The notes beneath the pieces were generated by a model. That model was not told the origin of the DNA, searched no databases, and worked only from the letters and a program-made list of their open reading frames with translations. From positions 62,193 through 126,192 of the forward strand of contig DKCO01000027.1 in assembly GCA_002452215.1 (NCBI GenBank): DNA of 64,000 nt, in the 5' to 3' direction. Below, piece after piece: positions 7,099 through 15,448 of this stretch. This DNA comes from Spirochaetales bacterium UBA6872 (GTDB lineage Bacteria; Spirochaetota; Spirochaetia; Sphaerochaetales; Sphaerochaetaceae). The stretch's first letter is position 1. Each line of letters begins with the position of its first letter. Position numbers and translations under genes: made by a program.

Positions 7099-8380
7099 TT
7101 TCAACTGCTCTGAATGTATTTCCACTAAGTTCTTTGGCGTATATTCTAACTACATCTCCCGGCTTGTGCTTTGCATTGCTCTCAACAGAAAAATAGTTAT
7201 TATGTTCATCCCGAGCCAAAAAACGTTCTTTCTCATCACGAGATATTCCTGTTATGATTGCAATAGTCGAAAAAGGAAGCATTGATTGTTTGATTCTTTT
7301 CTGTCTTGCAATCTGTTCATCTATAAGTCTCTCAAGCCTCTTGATCTTTATGCTCTCGTCAATCTGGCCTTCCATTTTTTCAGCTTTGGTTCCTTCTCTT
7401 GGGTTGAAGTAATACATAAATGCTTCAGTGCAAGACATCTTCTCCATCATGGAAAGAGTATCTTCATACTCAGAATCACTTTCTGATGGGAATCCAGTCA
7501 TTACATCTGTTGCAAGCGTAAGAGATGGGATCTTTTTTTTCATCTTATCAACAAGAGTTATGAAATCCTCTCTCGTTGTCTTTCTGTTCATTAATTGAAG
7601 TATCCTTGTATTTCCTGATTGCATTGGTAGATGAATATGCTTTGCAATCTTATCGTTGTTTGCAATAACATCAATAAGATGATCCGAGAAATCCTTAGGG
7701 TGTGGACTTTCAAATCTAACCCAAAGAATATTATTAAGCTTTGGTATCAAAAGCTCCAGCAATGTTGGAAAATCAATTTTTTTCCCATTATAGGATGCAC
7801 TATATGAATTGACATTCTGTCCAAGAAGGCAAATCTCCTTAACTCCTTTTCGATCCAGGTCTTCAACTTCATCAAGAATATCCTCAACATCACGTGACAC
7901 TTCTCGTCCTCTAACATATGGAACTATGCAATAAGAGCAGAAATTGTTGCATCCATTCATTATAGGAACGTAGGATGAGAATTCACCATCCTTATGATAA
8001 GATGATAGAAAAGTATATTTATCAGAAAACTCTTCCTTGCTTCCAAGAATATAATCTGGTATGAATGCTTTCTTATTTGTTCCAATAACGATATCCACGA
8101 AAGGAGCATCCTTCTTTAGCTCATCTTGGAGCCTTTCTGCCATGCAACCTGTCACTATTATTTTTAGATCTCTTTTTTTCTTTATCGCATGATAAAACCC
8201 CAAGCGTCCCCAAATTCTGTTTTCCGCCGTTTTTCTGACCGAGCATGTGTTTAGTATGACAGCATCAGCCTCATCTGGATTATCTGTTTTATCAACTCCT
8301 CTCCCTTTGAGGAGAAGCTCTATTGCATTCGATTCTGCTATATTCAATTGACAACCATAGCTTTCGATCAAGTATTTCAT
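7091..8380 (-). CDS. miaB: tRNA-2-methylthio-N6-dimethylallyladenosine synthase MiaB
   Basis: MiaB methylthiolates i6A37 of tRNAs reading UNN codons, using two 4Fe-4S clusters. The 429-residue product has the N-terminal MTTase Cys trio (C10 in GCQLN, C46 in NTCSVR, C79 in TGCMAE), the radical-SAM CxxxCxxC (C144, C148, C151) and a C-terminal TRAM-like region. The CSVRKTAENRIWGRL block fits MiaB better than RimO or MtaB. Its start overlaps the folD stop by 4 bp (ATGA). Confidence 0.93.
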   Translation of the reverse strand: MKYLIESYGCQLNIAESNAIELLLKGRGVDKTDNPDEADAVILNTCSVRKTAENRIWGRLGFYHAIKKKRDLKIIVTGCMAERLQDELKKDAPFVDIVIGTNKKAFIPDYILGSKEEFSDKYTFLSSYHKDGEFSSYVPIMNGCNNFCSYCIVPYVRGREVSRDVEDILDEVEDLDRKGVKEICLLGQNVNSYSASYNGKKIDFPTLLELLIPKLNNILWVRFESPHPKDFSDHLIDVIANNDKIAKHIHLPMQSGNTRILQLMNRKTTREDFITLVDKMKKKIPSLTLATDVMTGFPSESDSEYEDTLSMMEKMSCTEAFMYYFNPREGTKAEKMEGQIDESIKIKRLERLIDEQIARQKRIKQSMLPFSTIAIITGISRDEKERFLARDEHNNYFSVESNAKHKPGDVVRIYAKELSGNTFRAVENE

Positions 8381-9252
8381 CTCATGCTCCTTGCTTTTGC
8401 TATCTCGAGCGTGTTTGCCATAAGCATAGCGACAGTCATAAGACCAACACCACCAGGAACAGGAGTGATTTGGACATCTCGCTCTTCAAATGAATTGTAA
8501 TTGGCATCTCCAACTAGTCGATAGCCTTTTTCTTTTGTGTTGTCTGGAATCCTATTGACTCCTACATCTATTACAGTTGCCCCATCCTTGACGAAACTGG
8601 AGTCAATCATATTCGGAGAACCTGTAGCAACAATTATGATGTCAGCACAAAGCGTATACTCCTTTAAATCAACAGTTTTGCTATGGCATATAGAGACAGT
8701 TGCATCGATTCCCTTTCTAATAAGAAGCATAGCCATTGGCTTTCCAACTATATTCGAGCGACCTATGATTGTAACATTTTTTCCTTTTGTCTCGATTTTG
8801 TAATACGAAAGAATCTCCATGATGCCTGCCGGTGTGCACGGAACTATACAATCCTCACCGATGCATAGTCTACCTGTGTTTATCTCGGTAAAACCATCAA
8901 CATCCTTTTCAGGAGAAATTGCATTGATAATCTTTTTCTCATCAATTGATATTGGAAGAGGAAGTTGAACCAAGATTCCGTCTATTGCCTCATCATTGTT
9001 CAAATCATCAATAAGAGCAAGCAGCTCTTCCTCCTTGCAATCTTCACTTAGTGTATACTGAAAATGCACAAAGCCCATTTCTTCTGCTTTGATTGTTTTT
9101 TGCCTCACATAACTCTCGCTTGCAGGATTGTTGCCAACAAGGACAACAGCTAGTCCTGGTGCTCTATGTTCTTTCTCTATAAACAATTCAGTATCTTTTT
9201 TTACACGCAAAAGAACATTTTGTGCCACTATCTTACAACCTAATCTTTTCAT
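8377..9252 (-). CDS. folD: Methylenetetrahydrofolate dehydrogenase/cyclohydrolase FolD
   Basis: This bifunctional enzyme interconverts 5,10-methylene-, methenyl- and 10-formyl-THF, supplying one-carbon units. The 291-residue product has SYVRQKTIKAEEMG (catalytic Lys region), ILVQLPLP, DVDGFTEINTGRL, PCTPAG, the Rossmann motif GRSNIVGKPMA and PVPGGVGLMTVAML, all canonical. It is first in the operon with miaB and the sirtuin. The ATG is only 7 bases from a good -10 box and has no ribosome site, so the transcript may be leaderless. Confidence 0.95.
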   Translation of the reverse strand: MKRLGCKIVAQNVLLRVKKDTELFIEKEHRAPGLAVVLVGNNPASESYVRQKTIKAEEMGFVHFQYTLSEDCKEEELLALIDDLNNDEAIDGILVQLPLPISIDEKKIINAISPEKDVDGFTEINTGRLCIGEDCIVPCTPAGIMEILSYYKIETKGKNVTIIGRSNIVGKPMAMLLIRKGIDATVSICHSKTVDLKEYTLCADIIIVATGSPNMIDSSFVKDGATVIDVGVNRIPDNTKEKGYRLVGDANYNSFEERDVQITPVPGGVGLMTVAMLMANTLEIAKARSMR

Positions 9253-9259
9253 CTATCTT

Positions 9260-9288
9260 TTTATACTTCAAATAGAAAGACTTAACAA
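9260..9288 (-). promoter_or_regulatory. folD operon promoter
   Basis: Minus-strand TTGTTA (9283-9288), 17-bp spacer, TATAAA (9260-9265). Seven bases separate the -10 box from the folD ATG at 9252, so transcription would begin at or one base before the start codon. Confidence 0.6.
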
Positions 9289-9296
9289 CATGCTAT

Positions 9297-9325
9297 TTGC
9301 AGTATGGAGCTTTTTAGTCTATAAT
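9297..9325 (+). promoter_or_regulatory. Promoter of the outer-membrane protein gene at 9343
   Basis: TTGCAG (9297-9302), 17-bp spacer and a perfect TATAAT (9320-9325), followed by AAAGGAG before the ATG at 9343. This is one of the best sigma-70-type promoters in the window. Confidence 0.8.
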
Positions 9326-9342
9326 TTTTCAAAGGAGAAATC

Positions 9343-9936
9343 ATGAAAAAACATATTTTAGTTTTCCTTCTTGTGCTGATTGTATCTGCATCAATGCTAG
9401 CATCAACACCCTATTATGATGTGGGTTCGCAAATATTTACTATATCGGCTGGAACCAATGTTCCTTTAACAGCCTCTGCAGACAACAACAATGGATCGTG
9501 GAAAACATTGGTTGGAGTCGGCAAGAATGGGACACATTCTTCCATGGGAGGATATGGCTCTTTGGATTATGAGGTCTTCGTTAATCCATATATATCTATC
9601 GGAGGGGAGCTTGGCTACCAATTCAATTTCGGGCAAGACAAGAGCATTTTCTCCCAGGTCCCGATGCTTTTCAAGCTCTCGTACGTTCCTCTCCAAGGCT
9701 CGATAGAGATCCCTATTTCCTTGGGAGCTGGACTGAACTATATGAGCTACAAGGGCGAGTCGAAGATCAACTTGATGGCACAATTGACATTCGGAGCTAG
9801 ATACTTCTTCAATGAGGAATGGGGCCTTGGGTTGAATACAGGGCTTACGGTAGTCCCTGAATTCCATTCTGATAGCGTTGAAAATGGTCTAATTACTTTT
9901 GTACCAATCAATATAGCTGTAAGCTATAGGCATTAA
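9343..9936 (+). CDS. Small outer-membrane beta-barrel protein
   Basis: The 197-residue product starts with a signal peptide (about residues 1-20, MKKHILVFLLVLIVSASMLA). It continues with alternating hydrophobic/polar strands rich in Gly and aromatics (YVNPYISIGGELGYQFNF-like patterns). It ends in an aromatic-His pair (SYRH), consistent with an 8-stranded outer-membrane barrel. No specific family can be named. It has its own strong promoter and ribosome site, and the lipoprotein gene follows after 11 bp, so the two are likely co-expressed. Confidence 0.7.
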   Translation: MKKHILVFLLVLIVSASMLASTPYYDVGSQIFTISAGTNVPLTASADNNNGSWKTLVGVGKNGTHSSMGGYGSLDYEVFVNPYISIGGELGYQFNFGQDKSIFSQVPMLFKLSYVPLQGSIEIPISLGAGLNYMSYKGESKINLMAQLTFGARYFFNEEWGLGLNTGLTVVPEFHSDSVENGLITFVPINIAVSYRH

Positions 9937-9947
9937 GGAAGATACAT

Positions 9948-10898
9948 ATGAAGATACACAGATATTTTTTATCCCTAATATTGGTTGTTTTGTTGATTGT
10001 CTCTTGCTCAGATACTGGGCTAATCAAAGCTTTGATGTCATCCGAATACACTGAAGAGATCAAGATTATGAATATAGTTGGGAGATCTTATGATTCTACA
10101 AAACTATATGTTGCAACCGATAAGGGCATATATTCACTATCAGCTGATGGTAGTTTAAATTATACTGGCTTAACTGAAAAAGAAGCTAAAAACACTCTCT
10201 ATTATAGTGAGACAAAGTCTCTAATCTATAACGGTGATGGTACATATACCCAAGAAGGAATAGATGATACAAACAAGTTAGATGGCTATGAATTTATCGA
10301 ATCATACTCTCTAGATGGCATTAGCTTTAGCTATGTACTTAGAAAAGATGGAAAATATTACATTGCATCATATACTGCTTCACCTTCAATTTTAAGCATC
10401 AACACTACAGCTCATTCTTCTTTGAAGCTAATAGGATACAAAGCATATAAAGAGACATTAAAAGATGGATCATACAAGTATTATTATTCCAATGATACTG
10501 AATTGACTAATGTCCCAAAAGTTGAGCTTTATGGATTAAAAAAAGTCAATGACAATTATATCAGCGCAGGAAAAGATGGAAAGATTTATTATAATGCAAA
10601 AGCGGTTGATGGCTCACCATCTACAACTCCAACATATAGCATAATTCCAATTACAAGCGATGGTTTATTGATTTTCCCTGATTCTGATTATCTATATAGA
10701 CCAGACGGAAATAAAGCTAATGGACAAAGAGCTGATTCAAAACTTGGATCTGTTCAAGCAAGAATAATAATTAGGGGATCGGATGAGACATACCTAATAA
10801 TCACAGCTCAAAATGGTGCATATATTCTCTCTGGAACATCGTTAAATTCACTGAAAGATTGCGATTTAAGTGATTTTATGGCCTATGAGATAACATAA
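9948..10898 (+). CDS. Putative lipoprotein of unknown function
   Basis: The 316-residue product has a signal peptide ending in a relaxed lipobox (LLIVSC, Cys20). The rest is Tyr-, Ser- and Asp-rich, with repeated short units of the type 'xYxxxDGxYY', which suggests a beta-propeller or repeated beta-hairpin surface protein. I recognise no family. Base composition and codon choice (Tyr TAT, Ile ATA, Lys AAA) look more AT-rich than the preceding barrel gene. It is the last gene before a strong bidirectional terminator. Confidence 0.7.
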   Translation: MKIHRYFLSLILVVLLIVSCSDTGLIKALMSSEYTEEIKIMNIVGRSYDSTKLYVATDKGIYSLSADGSLNYTGLTEKEAKNTLYYSETKSLIYNGDGTYTQEGIDDTNKLDGYEFIESYSLDGISFSYVLRKDGKYYIASYTASPSILSINTTAHSSLKLIGYKAYKETLKDGSYKYYYSNDTELTNVPKVELYGLKKVNDNYISAGKDGKIYYNAKAVDGSPSTTPTYSIIPITSDGLLIFPDSDYLYRPDGNKANGQRADSKLGSVQARIIIRGSDETYLIITAQNGAYILSGTSLNSLKDCDLSDFMAYEIT

Positions 10899-10913
10899 GT
10901 CAATATTGAAAAT

Positions 10914-10951
10914 AAAAAGCTGGGTTCAAACTATGGAATCCAGCTTTTTTT
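10914..10951. terminator. Bidirectional rho-independent terminator
   Basis: A 14-bp stem (10914-10927 with 10936-10949, one G-U pair, 8-base loop) is flanked by A and T runs. It terminates the rightward lipoprotein operon and the leftward gene ending at 10968. Confidence 0.85.
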
Positions 10952-10967
10952 GCAAGATGATACTCTT

Positions 10968-11591
10968 TTATTCAAGAATCGAATGCAAGATATCTCGTAC
11001 TTCCTTATCGTTATAAACTTCATCAATCTCATCATGTGTAAGACCAATGAATTCATGGCACGTGTAATGAATCCACTTTGAATCCTCAGGAGAGTTCAGA
11101 ATATGCTTCCGGCACCAGTAATCAGGTTGGATTGGAAGCTTTTGCTCTCCTGCATTGAACTTATAAAGAGGTACTTTATAATCATAGACAGCAACCTTTA
11201 TGTCTTCTCTAGGTATACCAGATTCCATTATTGTAGCAACGAGAGAGTTAACAGTAAGTCCTGTATCATATATATCATCAACAACAAGAACTTTTTGGCC
11301 AGGCTGAAGATTCTTTGGAGACCAAGTCCACCCATCGATATCGACATGGTTTGAATGCTCACTAAGCTTTCCATAGCTACGAGCAACCACAGCAGCATAG
11401 AAAGTTGGCTGGTTCCCAGTCTTCATTGCAACAAGCTTATAATATTCACTCATTACATTCGCCATGTAAGCACCACCGCGCAATGAATCATAGATAACAT
11501 CTGGCACAAAATGATCCTCTGTATACATCTTATGAACCAATTTTAGTGCAGCATCCCTAATCATATCACAAGTGATAAATTCCTTGCTCAT
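10968..11591 (-). CDS. Phosphoribosyltransferase family protein
   Basis: This 207-residue type I PRTase has a PRPP loop VLVVDDIYDTGLT (about residues 96-108) and a SLRGGAYMANVMSEYY segment like hypoxanthine/xanthine PRTases. The sequence resembles the xanthine-guanine or archaeal-type Hpt group, which salvages purine bases to nucleotides, but the exact base cannot be assigned. It ends the leftward unit that includes map and nusB, 9 bp after map. Confidence 0.8.
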   Translation of the reverse strand: MSKEFITCDMIRDAALKLVHKMYTEDHFVPDVIYDSLRGGAYMANVMSEYYKLVAMKTGNQPTFYAAVVARSYGKLSEHSNHVDIDGWTWSPKNLQPGQKVLVVDDIYDTGLTVNSLVATIMESGIPREDIKVAVYDYKVPLYKFNAGEQKLPIQPDYWCRKHILNSPEDSKWIHYTCHEFIGLTHDEIDEVYNDKEVRDILHSILE

Positions 11592-11600
11592 AACTCTCTC

Positions 11601-12356
11601 CTATAATACTGTTAAGATTTCCAACCCACTATCTGTTATTGCTACAGTATGTTCCCAATGGCATGCAGGTTTCCCATCCATTGTATAGACAGTCCACCCA
11701 TCTCGTCCTGTCTTGATCTTATAACTTCCCATGTTGATCATTGGTTCAATTGCAAAGACCATTCCTTTTCTTATCCTTGGATTCGGGCAAGAGAGAGAAA
11801 CATAGTTTGGGATAGTAGGATCCTCATGAATCTCAAGACCCACTCCATGACCACAATAATCTCTAACAACACCATAATTGAAAAGTCTAGCATGCTTGGA
11901 GACAGCAGCACCAATATCTTGTACTCTCGCATTAGCTCTTCCAGCAGCTTCTATACCAAGGTAAAGCATGCGCTCTGTCTCTTTATTTAGCTTGTGTACA
12001 TCATCAGATACTTTACCAATTTCATATGTGTGAGTCGAATCTGAAATATATCCATCGAGATCGATGCAGACATCCAAAGAGATGATATCACCATCTTTTA
12101 ATATTTGATGCTTATTTGGAATTCCATGGATAACAACATCATTTACAGATGTGCAACTTACATTTGGATATCCGCAATATCCTTTGCAAGGACCACTTGC
12201 ATGGTGCTTCTTCATAAATGTCTCGCAAAGTCTATCGATATCCCAAGTAGAAATCCCATCTACGATTTGAGGACCAACCTCTTCAAACATCTGAGCCAAA
12301 AGCTTGCAACTTTTTCGAATCATCTCTATTTGATAATCATCTTTCAGTTGAATCAT
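11601..12356 (-). CDS. map: Methionine aminopeptidase, type I
   Basis: This metallopeptidase removes initiator Met co-translationally. The 251-residue product has all metal ligands in family context: H77 (VIHGIP), D95 (SLDVCID), D106 (SDSTHT), H170 (CGHGVG), E204 (AIEPM) and a Glu in HWEHTVAI. An N-terminal stretch with HHASGPCKGYCGYPNVSC is normal for type I enzymes. The ATG overlaps the nusB stop (4 bp). Confidence 0.95.
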   Translation of the reverse strand: MIQLKDDYQIEMIRKSCKLLAQMFEEVGPQIVDGISTWDIDRLCETFMKKHHASGPCKGYCGYPNVSCTSVNDVVIHGIPNKHQILKDGDIISLDVCIDLDGYISDSTHTYEIGKVSDDVHKLNKETERMLYLGIEAAGRANARVQDIGAAVSKHARLFNYGVVRDYCGHGVGLEIHEDPTIPNYVSLSCPNPRIRKGMVFAIEPMINMGSYKIKTGRDGWTVYTMDGKPACHWEHTVAITDSGLEILTVL

Positions 12357-12799
12357 TTCTTCTCTGCCTTAGAAAATGCATCCAATATTCCATTTATGAA
12401 CTTAAAGGAAACATCATTAGAAAATAATTGCGAAAGTTTTACAGACTCATCTATGATAATTGTAGGATGAGTATCCTTATCATACAAAAGCTGGAAGAAA
12501 CCTAATCTAAGAATATTTCTGTCGACACAATCTATCTTATCGATTGATCTGTTTTTCGAGTATTTTGAAATCAAACTATCAATCTCATCCAAATGCTCTA
12601 TCGTTCCATTGATAAGATAAGATGCAAATATCTGTGTATCATCATCAAGCTCTACAAGCTCTTCGTCATTCATTCCCTGGAACACATCAAAATCACCAAC
12701 AGGTGGCAAATTGGAATTGAAATCCAAAGAATATAGAGTTTGTGTTGCAATCTCTCTTGCCTTATGTTTTTGAATCGCTACTTTATTTCTTTGCATCAT
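12353..12799 (-). CDS. nusB: Transcription antitermination factor NusB
   Basis: NusB binds boxA with S10/NusE and supports rRNA antitermination. The 148-residue, all-helical product has the family's RxxAxQTLYSLDFN start, a DRNILRLGFFQLLY motif and the closing FINGILDAFSK. I used the ATG that overlaps the stop of the upstream PPIase gene; a GTG one codon earlier and another ATG one codon later are alternatives. It is tightly coupled to map. Confidence 0.92.
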   Translation of the reverse strand: MMQRNKVAIQKHKAREIATQTLYSLDFNSNLPPVGDFDVFQGMNDEELVELDDDTQIFASYLINGTIEHLDEIDSLISKYSKNRSIDKIDCVDRNILRLGFFQLLYDKDTHPTIIIDESVKLSQLFSNDVSFKFINGILDAFSKAEKK

Positions 12800-13824
12800 C
12801 ACTTTATTAGCCTATTGATCTTTGCTTGGCTTTTCAAATCGTCAATCAAGCTTTGGTAAGCGTTTAAGAAAGCATATTGGCTATTTTGATACAGCAATCC
12901 TTGCCTGATGTATTCTCTTACAGTCATATTCGAATCTGGAGAAACATAATCATCAAGAGAAAGAATCTTAGCCTCCTCAGATGCTGTTACTTTCGCAATA
13001 ACATAATCTGATGGAGTTGTAATCACACCTTTGATCTCTCCAACGTCAAGTTCCATTACAGTATCGACAAACTCATCTCCTACAGCTTGTCTTGATACAT
13101 CGCTATCAACAAGCCAACCAACATCGCCGCCTTTAGATTTTGAGGATGTATCTTCAGAGTATTGTTGGACAGCTTTTTCAAATGTAAGTGTACCGTTTTC
13201 AATCTTAGAATAGATTTCATTTGCTTTTGCAAGAGAAGCTTTATCTACAGCCTCGTCAGAGCTTCTGGCAAATGTAATTACGCTAACTCTCACCATATAA
13301 CCTTGGGAGAAAATCGATGTCTGGTTCTTTCTATACCAATTCGTTATATCTCTATCAGTAGGCTGTGCTACATTCTCAACCATATCAGCTTTCATGGCTG
13401 GAACATATTGATTCATTATGGATTGCTCTCTCAAATAATCTTTGTATGCATCCACAGACCCATATTGAGAAACAACCATATCTTCAAATTCTTTATCGGT
13501 AAGGCTCTGTCCAGCTTGAGCCTCAATGTTCTGTTTTTGTGACAAATAAATCGAATCCAAAGTTCTATCATCTACATAGTATCCATCTCGTTTTGCACCT
13601 TGAATGAATACTATCTCATTAATCATAGCTTCCAATACATCGCTATCTGTTACACTTGAGTATCCAGCAGCCTTGTATTTTTCAACCTCTGATGCTAGTT
13701 GATCTCTTGTAATCACTTCATTTGTAGTCAATTTAACAGTAGCTGCAGGAGATGATATTGATGCTGCAAATAAAGCAGGAACCAAAAAAACTGATAGAAC
13801 AAGAATAGAGATTAATTTTTTCAT
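12799..13824 (-). CDS. Periplasmic peptidyl-prolyl isomerase (SurA/PrsA-like, parvulin domain)
   Basis: The 341-residue product has a cleavable signal peptide (about residues 1-20) and a SurA-like helical N-terminal chaperone region. A parvulin domain follows (about 170-275: VSVITFARSS, FEKAVQQYSEDTSSKSKGGDVGWL, GEIKGVITTPSDYVIAKV). It probably helps fold outer-membrane proteins in the periplasm. Starts with a good AAGGA ribosome site; the ATG overlaps the preceding flavodoxin-like gene by 4 bp. Confidence 0.85.
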   Translation of the reverse strand: MKKLISILVLSVFLVPALFAASISSPAATVKLTTNEVITRDQLASEVEKYKAAGYSSVTDSDVLEAMINEIVFIQGAKRDGYYVDDRTLDSIYLSQKQNIEAQAGQSLTDKEFEDMVVSQYGSVDAYKDYLREQSIMNQYVPAMKADMVENVAQPTDRDITNWYRKNQTSIFSQGYMVRVSVITFARSSDEAVDKASLAKANEIYSKIENGTLTFEKAVQQYSEDTSSKSKGGDVGWLVDSDVSRQAVGDEFVDTVMELDVGEIKGVITTPSDYVIAKVTASEEAKILSLDDYVSPDSNMTVREYIRQGLLYQNSQYAFLNAYQSLIDDLKSQAKINRLIK

Positions 13825-14249
13825 TTAAAATTCCTTTCAACATTAAGATGAGCACCAAATGCTTTTGCCTCATCCTCTTTTTTTAGTATATCACTTGTTT
13901 TGAGGATAATGCCCTGTCCTTCTGTGATTTTCATTAAATTCAATAGAGCTTTGCTAGCTCTAAGGCCTCCAGTGATTACACAAGCAGCCCTTTTTCCGCT
14001 AACAGTTCCAGCATTCTCCAAGTATTTTGAAATATATTGGGGAATCTTGCCAGAAAAAAAAGAAATAGGCTCAGATACTACGACAATATAGTCATAGATT
14101 GTAAGCCTTTTATCATTATCAACCATCATATTGAAAACACTGACATTTGATATACCTTGGCTCTCTATGCCCTTTGATATAGCCTCAGCAATGTTTCTCA
14201 TTTTAGTATTTTCTTTGGCTTTAGCACCATAAACAACACATACTTGCAT
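13821..14249 (-). CDS. Flavodoxin-like fold protein
   Basis: The 142-residue product begins with a beta strand and phosphate-binding-like loop (VCVVYGAKAKENT) and has DYIVVVSEPISFFSGKIPQYISKYLENA and AACVITGG blocks typical of flavodoxin/NADPH-dependent FMN-reductase folds. The canonical T/SxTGxT loop is missing, so FMN binding is uncertain. It sits between secG and the PPIase gene and is transcriptionally separated from secG by a terminator. Function unknown. Confidence 0.65.
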   Translation of the reverse strand: MQVCVVYGAKAKENTKMRNIAEAISKGIESQGISNVSVFNMMVDNDKRLTIYDYIVVVSEPISFFSGKIPQYISKYLENAGTVSGKRAACVITGGLRASKALLNLMKITEGQGIILKTSDILKKEDEAKAFGAHLNVERNFK

Positions 14250-14267
14250 ATAACACCTAAAGAGAAA

Positions 14268-14297
14268 AACAGCTCCAAGAAAGAACTTGAAGCTGTT
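14268..14297 (-). terminator. Terminator after secG
   Basis: On the minus strand a 12-bp stem (one G-U pair) with a 6-base loop is followed by TTTCTCTTT. It lies between the secG stop (14308) and the flavodoxin-like gene. Confidence 0.8.
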
Positions 14298-14307
14298 TAT
14301 TGATTAA

Positions 14308-14673
14308 TTAGTTATTGGCAGCTTCTGAAACAGTCGAATCTGAAACTGCATTCGAATCTGTATTATCGCTGTCAAGCCATGTTGTTGTCTGAGCTTCTTG
14401 TGCACTTTGCGCTTCAATTGCTTTCAAGACATCCGCATCACTGGACTTGTTGACAATTGCAACAACAAGCGATAGCACCATAAAACATATAGCAAGAACA
14501 GTTGTAGTCTTTGTAATAAAGGCTCCTGTATTTCCGCCAAATGCTTTTTCAGCACCGCCCCCAAAGATACCACCAAGTCCACTGCTCTTCTCATCCTGTA
14601 TTGCAACAAGGAAGATCAACAAAATCGAAATAATACAGAAAATTACCAATAAGACTACACTCAATACACCCAT
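14308..14673 (-). CDS. secG: Preprotein translocase subunit SecG
   Basis: SecG is the small SecYEG subunit. The 121-residue product has two membrane segments (about residues 3-24 and 54-72) flanking a Gly-rich loop GLGGIFGGGAEKAFGG, the family hallmark, and then a low-complexity Asp/Ser/Ala tail. It lies 15 bp after tpiA, the frequent tpiA-secG pairing. Confidence 0.93.
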   Translation of the reverse strand: MGVLSVVLLVIFCIISILLIFLVAIQDEKSSGLGGIFGGGAEKAFGGNTGAFITKTTTVLAICFMVLSLVVAIVNKSSDADVLKAIEAQSAQEAQTTTWLDSDNTDSNAVSDSTVSEAANN

Positions 14674-14688
14674 TTTCTACTCCATCAA

Positions 14689-15447
14689 TCACTTATCAAA
14701 AGCAATGATAGGAAGGAATTGCTCAACGGATAGAGATGCTCCACCTACTAGTGCACCATCGATGTTTTCCTTAGCCATCAGAGCCTTGACATTATTGGCC
14801 TTAACAGAACCACCATACTGTATTATGAGCTTTTCTGCAATATCTTTAGAGTAGATTGACTCGATAACAGAACGAATAAATGCATGAGCAGAGTCTGCAT
14901 CCTCTGGAGTCGCTGTTTTTCCAGTACCAATTGCCCAGACAGGCTCATATGCAATAGTGATATGATCCATATCCTGCTCTGTTACACCCTTTAGGCCAAC
15001 CTTGATCTGCCTAGACAGGACCTCCTCAAGCTTTCCACCTTCTCTTTCATCAAGTGTCTCACCTACGCATAGATCAACATCCATGCCTTCCTCCAAAGCC
15101 AAGAGAACCTTGGAGTTGATGATTTCATCACTTTCCCCATAGTATTGTCTTCTCTCGGAATGACCGATTATGACAGTGTTTACTCCGATGTCTTTAAGCA
15201 TCAATGGAGAAACTTCTCCTGTATAAGCACCGCTTTTATGATTGGCCATATTCTCTGCAGCAACAATAATCGGAGAGCCTTTTACAGCCTCGACAACAGC
15301 TGGAAGATCAACATATGGACATGCAATCATTATCTTGCAATCTGCTCCAGACTCCTTGTAGGCTTTTGCGAGCTCCTTTGCATATTTCGCACCTTCGGAA
15401 GGTGTTAAGTTCATCTTCCAGTTTCCAGCAATATATGGTCTTCTCAT
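14689..15447 (-). CDS. tpiA: Triosephosphate isomerase
   Basis: This glycolytic enzyme interconverts DHAP and GAP. From the ATG directly after the pgk stop (1-base gap) it is 252 residues, with NWKMN at the start, GHSERR (catalytic His region), AYEPVWAIGTG (catalytic Glu) and a C-terminal GGASL phosphate loop. A longer frame reading back into pgk is not conserved, so I use the internal ATG. Operon pgk-tpiA-secG. Confidence 0.96.
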   Translation of the reverse strand: MRRPYIAGNWKMNLTPSEGAKYAKELAKAYKESGADCKIMIACPYVDLPAVVEAVKGSPIIVAAENMANHKSGAYTGEVSPLMLKDIGVNTVIIGHSERRQYYGESDEIINSKVLLALEEGMDVDLCVGETLDEREGGKLEEVLSRQIKVGLKGVTEQDMDHITIAYEPVWAIGTGKTATPEDADSAHAFIRSVIESIYSKDIAEKLIIQYGGSVKANNVKALMAKENIDGALVGGASLSVEQFLPIIAFDK

Positions 15448-15448
15448 A

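Noticed and set aside
7099..7125. GTG start nine codons upstream for the sirtuin
   Set aside because: It deepens the overlap with miaB and adds residues before the conserved domain, while the ATG at 7098 gives a short 8-bp overlap; the GTG remains possible but less likely.
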